A DNA stretch of 64,000 nucleotides from Bryopsis sp. KO-2023 (taxonomy: Eukaryota > Chlorophyta > Ulvophyceae > Bryopsidales > Bryopsidaceae): assembly GCA_030272585.1 (NCBI GenBank), contig BSYQ01000006.1, positions 3,807,001-3,871,000 on the forward strand, in the 5' to 3' direction. The notes under the pieces are model-generated. The model saw nothing but the letters and a program-made list of their open reading frames with translations, was not told the origin of the DNA and ran no database searches. The position numbers and the translations under genes are program-made. This document shows, piece after piece, positions 36,701 through 57,300 of this stretch; within the stretch, counting starts at the first letter, position 1, and each line of letters opens with the position of its first letter.

Positions 36701-36902
36701 TGACCTCATCCGAATGGTTCCTGGGGCAAAAATAACACAACACACACACACCAATGCTTGGACCTCACGGTGCCAAAACGAAATGGCGGCAGTCTCAAAT
36801 TCATACGATTTCATGCGTTGGATATCCGTACTTCAGCAGGGGAACGTATACGTCGCTCGCGAAAATTCCCGCTCCAAGGAGTGCCAATCGGACGCCCCCC
36901 AT
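33790..36902 (-). CDS. Gfo/Idh/MocA-family NAD(P)-dependent oxidoreductase
   Basis: Plant-type member of the glucose-fructose oxidoreductase/inositol dehydrogenase family, close in my recollection to Arabidopsis At4g17370; substrate unknown. Exons, minus order: 36902-36832, 36720-36637, 36424-36313, 36110-35971, 35673-35569, 35363-35114, 34743-34546, 34402-34393, 34131-34085, 33861-33790; phases close, 362 aa. Rossmann motif ALLGAGIFASDVYVPLL, then VTLAAVWSRSEKS, the catalytic-lysine motif HVLEEKPVAVS (Lys about 105) and AENFRFETAFLEGAKLV. The second domain has TAWRHDSEGCPGGFLLDSGVH, with the conserved D-x-G-x-H. The tail GLRDLAIIEALLKSS is typical. Exon 8 is only 10 nt (Gly-Arg-Pro plus one base); without it the frame of exon 9 does not fit. 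No targeting signal, so probably cytosolic. Confidence 0.9.
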
Positions 36903-37735
36903 CGTCGAGCCGCTTTGATCTGGGTTGGTAGCTCGAATTGGAAAATTGGCGAGACGGCGCCTTTCTGTTCTTTCTTTTCGGAGGGGGATCCCTTTTCCTG
37001 GTTGGAGTTTGTTGTGTGGACTGGGCCGTGAGAGAGGGTTGCATGCAATTCTATTCGCCACCCCGGATCGTATCATTCTTGGTCATGCAACCCCCTGGCC
37101 AACGGACTCGTGCGCAGGTGCTTGAGTATGAAAATTAAGGATGAGAAGAAAATCTCCAATGTTGGAATCCTACAATGGAGAGGGTGTAGAACTACGGATT
37201 GGATCGAGATTGGATTAAAATTATTAAAAAAAATCAATTTGGGACATTTCCTGTGCTTTTTGTTGTTGCAAGGAAAAAACTCGAGTGCGCTCAAATTAAA
37301 AGGAAGGGAAAAAAAAAACCAAGTTAGGGCCACTGAAATATTCTGGTTATGTAATATTGGTTGATTAATTGATTGAAACATTTGCTGTGCACCACTTCAT
37401 GTTAAAAATGACATTTTGAACTGTTGGGCCAATCGCCTGATGCATTGGGGGAGCAAAGCGATTTTTTTTCCAAAAGTTGCGGATCGGCTGTGTCCAAATA
37501 TCGTGAGGAAACTTCATTTTACATGATGAAAATCCCAGTCTACAGCAAAAGCCCCACAGCCCCACAATATTTCCTGAAGTAAGGGGGTTTGTTTGTTTGG
37601 AGACCCCGTTTTTTTGTTAAATATGGACCTTGAGGAATCTGAAGTTGATGATTGGTTCAACTCTACACGAGCAACATTAATGCTAACCCGTCGGATCGGC
37701 CAAAATTTCAGCTCGACAAAACTAGTATTTGATGA
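36903..37735. other. Oxidoreductase promoter and DM13 3' flank
   Basis: About 830 bp between two minus-strand genes. The part next to 36903 should be the oxidoreductase promoter and 5' UTR; the part next to 37735 is the DM13 gene 3' UTR. No further ORF has support. Confidence 0.45.
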
Positions 37736-39218
37736 TCATTTGTCAGCCCCCTCAGCAACATCCTCGGCTTCAGGAATAATGGTATCCTCCACTTCAGGGA
37801 AAACAGCATTTCCAAAATCAACTGCGAAAGCACGGCACCTGAACAGCAAAACAAAGCTTTTTGTTGAAATAATTTTTGTGGATATCAAAAACTTGACTAC
37901 TACTACTACTACTACACTAAGGATCAACACACACAAAAAAAACAAAAAAAATGAAGGGAAAAACAAGTAGAAATCCATTTACACAATAGCAGCTAAAACT
38001 CATCACATCGCATTTTCAATAGCAAATTAGTTTCACATTATTTCTTATTGAAAAAAAATTCCTCCCGGCTTGAAACACTTTTTGATCTTTTGATTTGGGT
38101 GCAAGCTTACCACACAGAAATGGCATTCACATCATCCCAAGTCACTTTTTCGGGCAATTTCACAATCTGCTCTTCATCCTTGTAGGGACCGTGGGACCTT
38201 GGCATCATGAAGGGCTCTCCATCCTCCTTCTCCAAAATGAAACCAGATCTGGAGGAAAAAAAAGAATGCATAAAATACTAGAAAAAAGAAAAGAAAAAAA
38301 AATACTAGAAAAAAGGAAAGAAAAGAAACATACTTATTTTTATTTTTATTTTTTAGATTTGAAATAAAGCCTACTATCAGTAGTTGAGCCCTGAGTTCTG
38401 GAAAGAGAAATAAAATGCTGCATGCTATTTTTTTTTTTTTCCGCGAGAAAAAAAGCAAGGGTGTTGCTGCTCGTCTCCACATCGCTTTTCAGATGATATT
38501 GAATTGTGTAATGTGCAAGCGGGGAAAAACAAATCAGGGAAAAAGGGCAAAAAAAAACAGGAGTTGGTGTGCTTACGCCAGATTCTCCTTCGTATCAGCT
38601 CCATACCAAAACACATCAGGACCTTGGGCGGTGTAACTGCACATTACATACGACAGAAATTTTCAGTACATTCGTATAGGCCCTCCAATTCTTTCCAGTG
38701 CAATTATGAGCACCAGCAATAGATAGGACACTGAAATATTGCATTCTTTTTTTTTGGGGGGGAAAAGCTTCCTCAATTTTGTCGAGCGCTATGTAAGACT
38801 CACGTGAGGTTGACTTTGAACGTACAATCATCTATGATTTCCAGTACACCGGATACCTGGAAAAAACAACCCAAACACAAGCAAATGCAAAAGTCAGCAA
38901 AACGAGAACGAAATCGTTGCCGCCGCCGCCACCGCTTTCGTTTTCTACTGAAGAAACACAGCCACAAAGCGCAAATTTATGAGCCTGACGCTCCATGCGA
39001 AGAAGCTGCGATACTGTAAACCGTGAGAATATTCTTGGGGGCAGGCGTGGGGGGGGGGGGGGGTTGATTTCGAGGTTAGGACTCACGTCGTATTGGATGG
39101 TGGTGAGAGTTGCCTTCGATCCCACTTTCGGATGTTCTTTCGTGCATTCCTCAGCGCATGCACTGGAGACAGCCAGAGCCGCCACAAGCGCAAAACCCAC
39201 AACAGAAATGCCCTTCAT
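37736..39218 (-). CDS. Secreted single-domain DM13 protein
   Basis: Five exons, minus order: 39218-39087, 38856-38804, 38636-38577, 38248-38111, 37838-37736; phases close, 161 aa. Residues 1-22 are a clear signal peptide (MKGISVVGFALVAALAVSSA, then CA). The rest is one DM13 domain: YDVSGVLEIIDDCTFKVNLT, YTAQGPDVFWYGAD, SGFILEKEDGEPF, KLPEKVTWDDVNAISVWCRA, FAVDFGNAVF; it ends in a short acidic tail. The DM13 fold, with its conserved Cys in DDCTF and WCR, is thought to be a redox or cytochrome-like electron-transfer domain, usually found with DOMON or cytochrome b561 domains. Here it stands alone, with no membrane segment or GPI signal. Function in this organism is unknown. Divergent from DHX8. 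Confidence 0.85.
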
Positions 39219-40136
39219 TTCCAAACCGCTAAACGAAGAACGCAACGCACAGGCCCCACAACAACAGGACGAACGAAACGAAAAGAATTCACAAAAGCTG
39301 GAGTGATGTATATTCTCACGAGTGCTGTTGAATTTTGATCGGGGAAGTGGATGCGAGGGCTTTTATGGCGCCGCGCGGCAAAGTGAGGGACTTGACTGGG
39401 AAGAGGGATTATGTGAGGTGAGAAATGTGTCGCGCGACGTTGGTTGAGGTTACAACTTCTTTCAACAGTCCAAGAATTCTGTCAGGTGCGTTTCAGCTGC
39501 AGCTGGAACGAAGAGTGAAGCTTTAGCCGTCTTCGATTGCTGTCTGGTTTCAAGCAGCCGCGTTCAAGAGAAAAAAAATTCAAACTGTGGAAAGGAGTAA
39601 TTCAGTTGGGTGGTTGCTGGTAGTTTGTACGTTTTGGACTCTAGGTTGTGGTATTTGAAGGGACTTTGGTTGGAACAGAGGTCGTACTTTTCACTGTAAA
39701 AATGTGAATTCAATAACTCAGCACTCCTTGCACCTGTCTTCTCCATCTCAGATTTCTTTCCAACTATAGTAGAGTCGAAACCTTGAATGTGTTTTCCACT
39801 GAAAAAACTGTGTAACCGTACAAACACCCAACCCCACAAAAAAATCAGAAAAAAAAACAAAAATCAGTCATGACTAATTCCCTTACATCACTAATCTTCC
39901 CTGAACCCCTGAACCACATCCCAGTTCATCTTGGAAGGAACAGATTGGGAGTCAGCCATACAGCCCCATCGCTGCTCGTAATCGATTATATAAAAAAAGA
40001 TTAAAAAAAACAAACAGTCGCGTCAATTCTCTTAATTACATTGATCGATGAAATGTAAAAGGCAAATCGACCCACTCGACCAGTTCTTGCACAGGTGTGC
40101 TGTGTTTCGCGGAAACGCTCGACGGAGGGTGTCGAA
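39219..40136. promoter_or_regulatory. Divergent upstream region, DM13/DHX8
   Basis: About 918 bp between oppositely directed start codons. CpG-rich near 39360-39480 and again just before 40137. No supported gene. Confidence 0.4.
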
Positions 40137-47969
<7,833 letters not shown>

Positions 47970-48624
47970 ATTTAAACTTTGTCGTGTTTTGCCCGTGTGT
48001 TTTCGGAGTTGGAGGAAGGGATCCGTGGTTGGATGTTTTGGAGTGTTTTTAAATTGATCTCAGGGAATGGGAGGTGGAGAAAAAGCAGAAGATGTGTAGG
48101 AATTTTTTTTCATCGGTCGATGCTGGTTGCTGTCAGACGAGGTTGGTTTCATGTCAGTCACCCAACCTGGATGGCAGTTTCTGTACATCGCTAAACAACA
48201 GACTGGCTCATGTGGCTCCTCTTATTTTTGGAAACTCCACAGTTCAAACATTGCCCCTTGCCACCTCGACAACAAAATTGCATTCATCTGCATCCAGATT
48301 CCAACTGGAATTTGGAGCCACCCCCCTCACCCCTTTTCTCTTTTTCCTAATCCTTGCAGAGCATGAGAAAACATTGTGCGTGGGCAGACGCACTTTTCTT
48401 CCTTTTTCTTTCCACGGAAAAAGAAAAACGGTGTGTGTCGTCTTTGCGAATTGTCCCAATCATGATGGCCAGTGACTCAACACTGACCAAGCGGGTGGTG
48501 TCAGCCCAGTCCGACCTCACACCAAAACCCAGCCAAGACGTTGGCCTTTTCACCTTTCCATTTTCTCGTCTCCACAGTCCCCTTGTTTTTTTTCTCCTCT
48601 CGCCCGCACTCTACCTCTCTCAAC
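47970..48624. other. Intergenic, DHX8 to S1 gene
   Basis: DHX8 3' UTR followed by the promoter of the S1 gene. Short ORFs are T/C-rich low complexity; no gene seen. Confidence 0.45.
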
Positions 48625-50010
48625 ATGAACACAACGTCCAGAATGCAGTCCGCTGTCGGCGGCGCCGCCTCGGTGGGTGTCGGCGCTTTGATTATCGTGT
48701 CGGTGCTAGTTCACCGAAACCTTCCAGACAGGGATGGCGGGAAGGGGTTGTTCTGAAGTGTTTTTTTTGCCCTTTTTTTTGTCCTTCTAGTTGCGCCCCA
48801 TGGTCTCCGCACGCATCAACGCTTCGGTGGGCCAGTTGCGAGCGTGAGTGGAGAAAAGTTCTCTTCTGAGTCCAAACATTGCTTAATCGGCGGCTGTTTT
48901 TTTACTACCACCGTAGCTCGTGTTCGAAATCATTTTGTTGCGGAGCTTTGAGACAGCCACTTCGTTGAAAAAGCTTTTCATTGAAAGTAACATCGCTCAG
49001 CAACGCGTGTGGGCGGTGCAACCTAGAGCGTTGGGGTTCGCAGCGGAAGCAAACCCGCAGCGGCCCCTTCTTTCCCACAGCGTCCCACTTGATGCTCTTT
49101 GGACCAACTGTAAAATCTCATCACGTCATGGCGCCCCCTCCCCTCCCCCCCTCGCAACGTGACCGTGTTTTCAATTTTCGGAAGAACCCCCACCGGACGT
49201 CGCGCCAATCTTCCTCTATTTTTGCGTTTGTAGTGGTTCTTGTCGGTTGGCCAAACAGCCAGAACTGGTGGGAGCTCTGACTGGCTGGAGACAAGCAGCC
49301 CCATCATCCCTGGTGGTGAACAGCATGTCCGGTGGATTCGATGAAGACTTGTCTGAGGGGGGCATGGTCGATTTCGAGGATGAGCAAGGCGGAGATAGTA
49401 CCAAAAGCACCTTCGATGATATCGTCCTCGGGGACATCTATGAGGCCAGAGTGGTGAGCTCATTTCCCTGTTCCCCCCCCCCCCCCTCGTTTTGTTCTGT
49501 CAGAATTTCTTGCCCCTATTTTTGGAATTTGCCCATGAGGCGGGATATATGTATAGATACATTTATTTTTATGTATATATTTGTGTTGGTCCAGGGAAAT
49601 GTGGTTTTGTTGTGGTGTGATGGGTTTCTTTGGATTTCAGGTGAACATCGTCCCATTCGGAGTTTTCATCGATATCGGAGCCGAGACTGATGCCCTTGTC
49701 CACATTTCCCAGCTTATGGTAAGTTTGGATCATTTGGATCAACGCTGAACAACAGATAGTGGATCTCCAAGGTTTTCATGGCCGGTTTTCTTGTGGGTTT
49801 TGCTTTTGTAAATCTTGAGTTGTGAGTGTGTGTGTGTGTGTGTGTTGATGGAATCTGCAGGATGCCTTTGTCAAGGATATCAACGAGTTTCTCCAAGTGG
49901 GAGACATGATCCAGGTCAAAATCATCGATAAGGATGAGCAGAGGCGCAGAATCGGAGCCAGCATCAAGCAGGCCGGATTTCCTTTGAAGCGTAAATCCTT
50001 CGGATTCTAA
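48625..50010 (+). CDS. Single S1-domain RNA-binding protein, probably plastid
   Basis: Five exons: 48625-48672, 48791-48843, 49234-49453, 49641-49718, 49861-50010; phases close, 182 aa. Residues 1-60 are rich in Ala, Ser, Arg and Val and poor in acidic residues (MNTTSRMQSAVGGAAS; SARINASVGQLRAGS), typical of a chloroplast transit peptide. An acidic linker (FDEDLSEGG ... DFEDEQ) leads to one S1 domain at about 97-170: LGDIYEARV, NIVPFGVFIDIGAETDALVH, ISQLMDAFVKDI and VGDMIQVKIIDKDEQRRRIG, plus a short basic end. The S1 fold is shared by ribosomal protein S1, PNPase and plastid RNA chaperones; at this length it is most like small plastid S1 proteins with roles in RNA binding or translation. The exact role is unknown. 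Confidence 0.82.
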
Positions 50011-51223
50011 ACGGAACCATCCAAAAAAAAAAAAAAAACTGGGGAGGAAAGAAAATTAGCTGTGGTAGAATCGTCGTCGGCACCAATTAACATATCGGAT
50101 TTCTCTTTCGGGATGTCTTCACCAGTTGCTTCCCTTTCTCGTTTTTTTTTCTGACTGACTTCCTGCAGTTTTGGTTATTTGGTGGTGGTGGTGGTGTTGG
50201 GGGGACAAAAAAAAGGAATGTTTTGTTTGCAGGAAAACTTGTTTGTGCGTGTGTGGTATCTCAATCAAGTTTTTTGTTTTTGTTTTAACGTCGATTAGTC
50301 AGAATAGAGAGGGTCAATTTATCTTTGATGCGGTAATGCGGTGAGCGTATGTTCTTTTTCATGTTTTTTTTTTTCCTTTTTTGGAAACATATGTGGTGAC
50401 TTTCCATTTGATTTTCTTCGGAATTTTTTTTTCCACGATCCTGCCTTCATGAAAAAAAAAATGTGAAGGGAAAAAAAAAAAAAGATGAGTGAGAGAAAGA
50501 GAGAGAGAGAGAGAGAAGTGAGGAACCAAAAGAAAAACAAAACAAAGCATTTTTTTGGTAAATTTCGGGGCGTGCATATGGCTTGCATATATATGTGCTA
50601 GAAACAAGGGGTACAGACTCTTTTTATGGTAATTTTTTCGGAGAGGGAAAAAAACTGCCTGATTCCCTTGGTGAGGATGTAGAATTTCCATTTGCAAAAG
50701 GAGTGAAAGGAAATTTGTCAAGGTTCTGTCTGCCTGTCATGTCCTGAGGTGATTTTGTTTTTCCAAATCACCAATCATTTGTGAATTACTGCAGAATAGA
50801 TCATCAAATCAAACTATTCCTACCAATCAAACGGTGGGTATATAAGAAGGCAAGTCCGAAGCTAAGCCGATCGGATACAGAAATCCAGATTGGATGAATA
50901 TTTTATCTCGTGCCAGCATACCCTGGAAATTCAGCTGGATTTCCCAATTCATTAAACTTACTCAACACAGAAACCACGTGTGGAATCATTCATTCAAGCC
51001 ACATGATTACGTGAGGGCTCTGTACTTGTACTTGTACGGAATGTACAGTGCAGTACATTCCGTCCCAAGGTGCCACCTAACCGTCTTTCAAAGAAGGCCC
51101 TCCGCTGCTTTTCCACGCAAAGTACCAAAGTTTCTCAACGAAGGAGTCGACCTCTAAGACCGTGAAGGCAAAAAAAAACACACAACTCGTGAAACCGTGG
51201 CGAAGGCTGCGTTCAAAAACAGT
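50011..51223. other. Intergenic, S1 gene to SEC16
   Basis: Holds the S1 gene 3' UTR, a GA-rich run near 50486-50516, and the SEC16 promoter and 5' UTR with a perfect inverted repeat. No gene seen. Confidence 0.45.
51036..51063. repeat. 11-bp perfect inverted repeat upstream of SEC16
   Basis: ACGGAATGTAC, a six-base spacer, then GTACATTCCGT, preceded by a triple TGTACT/TGTAC repeat. It is 160 bp upstream of the SEC16 ATG, so it may be a dimeric factor's binding site or a 5' UTR hairpin. Placement suggests regulation; nothing proves it. Confidence 0.7.
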
Positions 51224-54200
51224 ATGTCCGAAATGGACGACTTTTTCTCTGTCGAGAGCTCCGCACCATCAATGACGGGACTCTCGGACAGCTGGGACAT
51301 CGACGACTTTTCAATCGAGGAGCCCGAATTGGGAGCCTCATCTTCCAGGCAAAACCTGGCGACGGTGCACGAAAGCGTGGAGCATGCAACGTCCCCCCAG
51401 AGCAGGAAAACAACGGGGCATGAAGGCTCCAGTGGGTCGTACGAGCTCGTGTCCAGTCCCAGTGCGGGAGGCGAAAACAGCCAAGGTGCAATTCGGTTGA
51501 GAAGCTGTCAGATAGTATCCTTTCGTGGTGGAAAAAAAAAAACACAAAGAGTGTGCTTCGTACTTTGCGCGTTTGTGTAAAGAATTTGCATATGCTTTTG
51601 CTAAAGCACACTCTAGTGTCGAGCACTGGGAGTCCAGCTAACCGCACGGAATGCGCGTTTTTTTTTTTTTCCAACTCATTTCGATCCTGTAGTTTGCGTT
51701 TTCAAACTGGACCAAACATAATGAAGAAAAACCTGACATGAATGGTTTCAATCCTTCATGCATTTTTTTTTTTCTGTGAGAGCATGTTTTTTTGCTTTCA
51801 TGCTATTCTTTTTCTCAAATGCATGTTTTTGATGCTTTTGTTTCCTTCCAGAACAAAAACCAGGAGCTGATCAGGAAAACGAACAAAGCTCTGGTGGTGT
51901 GGATGTGGATGGCTGGGATGAGGACATGGATTTCTTCCCAGAAGTACCCGCTGACCAATCGTCAGCCATTCTTTCCGAAGCTGTGCCTCCCCTCGATCAA
52001 CAACATGTGGATCCACAGCCACCACCTGAAGCCACAGGGAAAGCGGGCCCTGTTGAGGCAGCCGCCCTTCCACAAAACCACCACCTCCCCCCAAACAAAT
52101 CGATTCCTGCTCCAATGCCCCCTGTGATGGGGGGCACTGGTACTGTGGCCGACGATGTCTCATTCTTCGACAATTTTCTTGGTGGAGAGGATGCGCTGGG
52201 TGGTGGGGCAGATCCCCAGCAGTCCAGGGATGCCCATGTTGATAACAGCACCCATTTGCCCAACTCAGCCGGGATGCAACAAGGGTATGGGTTGGCGTCC
52301 ATCAATGGAGAAGAAGAGGAGGTTGCTGGTGGAGCCGCTTTGACCTCTGGGGAGTCCGCCGAGAATTTCCATGGCTTGAGTAATGAGCACCGTGGGGATG
52401 GGAGCGTCAATCAAAATGCAAGCCATTCAGGGGCTACGGTCATGATGGAGTTGCGGGGGGCGCTCGAAAATGACGTTCGAGACTTGGCCATGGATGAGGC
52501 AAGCAGCAGCATTATAAGGAATGCTCAAGATGGGGCACAGGATGCTGACGAGCAACGTGTCGGTGAATCCCTAACACACTCCTCGACCCCACCAGTGCCA
52601 GACTTGGGAGAAAATGTGGGAGGCATGCTGCTGGGTGCCGATTTGGGCAACGTGGTTTCGACAGAACAGCACTCGTCCGTTCTGGGTGGAGGTATGAGTC
52701 ATGTGGGGGCCCAGGGATGGAGTGAGAATAGGGGAAATGATGCTGTGGGGCAGCTCACCTCTGGCGGAGCCGACGGGAATTCTTCATATCCTTATGGGAC
52801 CAGCGTGTCGACAATGAACAGCACCATGCCTGAGCAAACTAGCTTTAGCAATGATATGCTCAGTGCTGGCTTTGCTGTTGAAGCACAGAAGGAGGAAGTG
52901 GGGCAACTTCTTGACCCTGCTGGTGGTGCTGGAAGTCCGGCGGCTGGGGCTGCCAACGAACAGAGTGGAGCATGTTGGAATCAATCGCTCGCTGGGGCAG
53001 CAGCGAGTGGAGTTGATCAAGCACCCAGTGGTAGCTTGGATGCTTTTGGAAAAAGCGGAAACCATGGTGCAGGTGCAGCGTCGCATGCTGTTGATTCGTG
53101 GAACCAATATGGGATGATGAACTCAGCTGGGTTCCAGGCGCAAACTGGGATTCAAGCTGCTTTAGGAGACGATGTTGCATTTTTCGACCAGCTTGACCAA
53201 TCTGGGCCAAGCCTTCCAGCAGCTGTTGAACCATCCAGCAGTGCCCAACCCGATTTCATTCAAAGCACCACCTTTTCCCAACCCCAACAGTCGGTGGGCC
53301 CCGCTGCCGAAGTTAGAAATGACCATCAACCGCTGGTTCCTCAGCCCCACCACGTGGAACCGGAGGGGGCCGTGACCAACAGCTACCAGCATCAAGAGTA
53401 TGCAGCCAGCGGAGATCAGTATTATTACAACTACCAGCAACAGATGGAGTACCCCCAGGCTGCTGTTGGAGATCAATACCACCACTCTTTTTCCCAATCA
53501 GAAAATCAGGTGGATGCTACGAGCCAGGGCGATCAAGTTGGTTATGGTGGGACTGCATGGCATCAACCCCAGCAGCCTTCGTGGAGTTCTCCTGCTGGAA
53601 ATGTCTATCAGCCCCCACCGCAGCAACACCAAGCCCAGTATTTGTCTAGTGGAGGGGCCATTCATGACATGAACCCGCCGTCGATTTCGCCACCCCAAGA
53701 TCAAAGCCAGCAACCCTCCGTGTATGCTGGATACAATTACCAGGCAGCTGCACCCTCGGGGCTAGCGTTCCCTGTATTGGCAAACCCTTTGGATGCAGTC
53801 GACGATGTTTCATTTTTTGACAACCTGGGAGGCTCTGACCTTGGTGGGGATATTGGAAAAAATCATCTGTTTTTTTACTGATACGAACGAAAAAAAAAAA
53901 TCATTCCAGCGTGTTGGTGGAGGAATAAGGCGGGCTGCCCAACCTTTGCCCCATCCTCTGTGCCGTTGTGAAAATGAAAACAAACAAATTTTACTTTTAG
54001 AGGGGAACCTCATTTCGAAGTTTTTATCCTTTTTATCCACTGAGCCGTCATTTTTTGGACTCGTGAAACAGAACCTGCGACCATGAGTGCTGGAATTGGA
54101 GGAAGCACTGAAGGGGGTCAACCGGCCGTAGATACAGCGGAACCAACAACAGAGTCGGCACCAGTCATTCCACCTCAGAGTGTGGCTGAGCATGAAGGTA

Positions 54201-54285
54201 TGTGTTGTGCCTTTCGTTTTCGGTCAAGAAACATGACTGAGAGAGGAAATATGTAATATTGTGGAGTCCCTTTTTTTTTTCACAG

Positions 54286-54317
<32 letters not shown>

Positions 54318-57300
54318 TTTTTTTTTTAAGTTTTTACTGTTTTCCGAGTTTCACCACTGCCTTCCTTGGCGATGCTATTTTCCCTAAGGATTCGCCACTT
54401 GCTTTTCTCCGAATGACTGATCCATAAGTGTGATAATATAGTGTGACCAAATTGTAACATCTTACGTGACAATTCCTGATGCACTGATTCTGACAGATGG
54501 GCAATCACTGCAACCTGTCGGCGGTCAGGAAACAGCGCCCAATGGGGAATCGTCCTTGGCGGCTGACCAGGGCCCTCGAGAAGCCGCCAATCAAGTACCA
54601 CAAACTAACTTTTACGATGGCAGCTTTGCTGACTACAACGGTGCAAACATGCATCCTTTCCACGAGACTGCTACCCATGGGTTCCCAACACAAAGCGCAG
54701 ACGCCACAGTGCCCCCTCAGCAAGTTCAACTTGACCAGGGGGTGGGGGTGGCCTCGGCCAGCGAATCGATGGGCTCGTTTTCCACTTGGAATCAAAATGA
54801 TCAAGCTTCTGGGCAGCCTTATGAGGGTGTGTCACTGTTCCAGCCTCAGCTATATCATCCCTCGCCGAGCTATGGTGGACCTCAGCAACAGTGGGGTGGT
54901 GCCGGGGAAGTTGATTATGCATTGCCGGTGCGTACATGTCCATTCGACAATTAATCAAAAAATAGAGAAACACCCCTTAAGTAGCATTGGTTTCTTGTCA
55001 CACTGTGTGCATTGCTGAGTTTTCACCTGTTTTTTTCCTTGTTTTTTTTTGTGAGAAAATATTTCATTGGTTTTTTTTAAAGTAAGGAATTGATCTTTTT
55101 GGAAGGTTTTCGAAACCTTTTTTGAGCCATTTTTATTCCGTAGCAGGCGGATGATTCGATGCGTTTAGCTCCATCGGTGCCAGTTGCCAGCGAAACAAAC
55201 ATCCCGGATGCTTACAGCCAATCAGGGGGGCAGAGCAATTGGCCTCGCCACCTGCATGGCAGACCTGCATGCCCCCTCATAAGTTTCGGAATCGGCGGAA
55301 GAGTAGCCCTGATGATCCCAAAGGTCAGGCATGCAGAGATGCAACAATTGAGTCAAAACTTGTAGACCCCTCTGCCGCCTGCTCAGTTTTTTTCTTTCTT
55401 TTTCAATTTGTTTTTCTTTTGGTTTCCAGGCTAGCCTTTCTGAGACTACATGCGGCCAAATAGAAATCCATTCGCTCAGAAACCTACCCACGATTCTGAG
55501 CCACCGACAGCGTGAAGCTGGGTTTGACATTCCTGCTGGGGGTGTTGACCCAGTTCGAGCTGCGATCGAACGATTTCCAGGCCCATTGGGGGCGGCGACC
55601 AGCAGAGACAAGCTGGCTGCTTTCATAACTGAACGCATGGAGCTCTGTACAGAGGAAGAACCAGAATGCGACGATCCGGAGGGATTGAAAGCGCTGTGGA
55701 GAACTCTGAGAGTGATGGTCAATCACCCGGTCGGTATTCCAGTCTCTAGGGTCCTTGTGCGGTGGTTGTTTTTTTTTTTGTTCGCATCGTTTCTGTCTCT
55801 TTCAATTTTGTTCATCTGCCGACAAAAATGCTTGCCAACTTGCCGTGAAAGCCCCATATAACTTTGGGGTGAGATTTTGTTTTTCTCAAAATACAATGCT
55901 TTGGTTATCCCATGTCTTTTGTTGTACCATATATATACTACCAACCTTTTTTTGTCCAACTTTTTTTCGGTTTTTCTGTGCAAATGAAAGATTTAACACC
56001 GGACAGAGCTTGTTTCAGAATGAAAATGTCGAGAGATGCTTTTCTTATATGTATGACGTCGGCAGGGATTTCTGGTGGACCGAAAAGCAAAGCCTGATCC
56101 AGTGGCAAATCAGGAGTTTATCGACACCCTGTCGGCAGATGGGGCTGTTAAGAAATCATGGATGGGTAACGGGGGCAGCGCAGTGCTGTCCCACCAGGAG
56201 ACAGACAACCAGTTCCAGCGTCAGACTGCGGCGGTGGAAACCCAGAAGCTTGTAACTGTTGGAAACTTGGAGGGGGCTCTAGAGTGAGTGGTGGTGGTGG
56301 TGTGATCAGTCGCACACATTTGAAGGGAAAAAAAGGCCCTTTTTGGGAGGGAAATCAAAAGCACAAGGAAAAGTTTTTTTTTTTTGGACCCCAATACGGG
56401 CTGTATCTGTGTGTAGTGTCGATAGGGCTGAAGTTTTTCTTATAATTTCTTTCTTTGCTGCAAAATTCAGGGCGGCGAAAGCTGGTGGTTTGTGGGATGT
56501 GGCGTTGGTGCTGTCGCAATCGCTGGGACATAAAGCATTCTGCGACACCGCCTCCATGATGGCCACACAGAAATTGACGTTGGGGTCTCCCCTGCGAATG
56601 CTGTTCCAGCTGATTTCTGGCCATCATGAAAACGCAATGGAGGAGAGAGGTACTATTAGAAATAACTTTTTTGGGTGTTTTCCCATGGTGTACACGTATT
56701 TGAGCAGAATCGTTGATAATTTTTTATTTATTTATTTAGGTTTTTTTTTTGGGGGGGGGGGAAGAGGGAAAAGATCCTCGTCAAGGTTTGCTGCTTTCCA
56801 ACAACAGCAACAGGAAGAATCACTGTTGGAATCATTGGGGCCTGACGGCTTTGCATGCTAATGGTAGATGGTGCAGGTGTAAATAAGGCTCCGATCATGG
56901 GAGTGAGTGCAGGATATAGCTTGATGACGCCCGAAACAGACCCTGTTCTGGACGATTGGCGAGGGAATCTAGCGATGCTGGCCACCAACAAAACCGCCTT
57001 TTCGAAAGACGTGGCCAGCAAGCTGGGAGATAGACTATCAGAAAAACGAGACAACGTAAGTCCTTTGGTAAATCGTCATCATACGTTTATTTTTAAGATT
57101 CTGCTAAAGTTTCAGAACCAATTAGGGAATGATAAACACCACCAAAACCTAAAAACGGCATAAGAAATTAAATCTGAAACACCAGAAACAAAATATGGAA
57201 ACGTATCAACAACTTCCCCACCTGGTCGAATTCCATAACCAAAAAAAAGGCGTCTCAGGTTTTTTGGGGCCGACGTGGTTTTCATGGAAGGGTGTTTTCG

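Noticed and set aside
56761-56867. Acceptor at 56784-56785 for SEC16 exon 9, with a Gln-rich extension
   Set aside because: That choice gives frames that hit a stop or break the conserved block; the acceptor at 56866-56867 restores the frame to [13 protein letters not shown].
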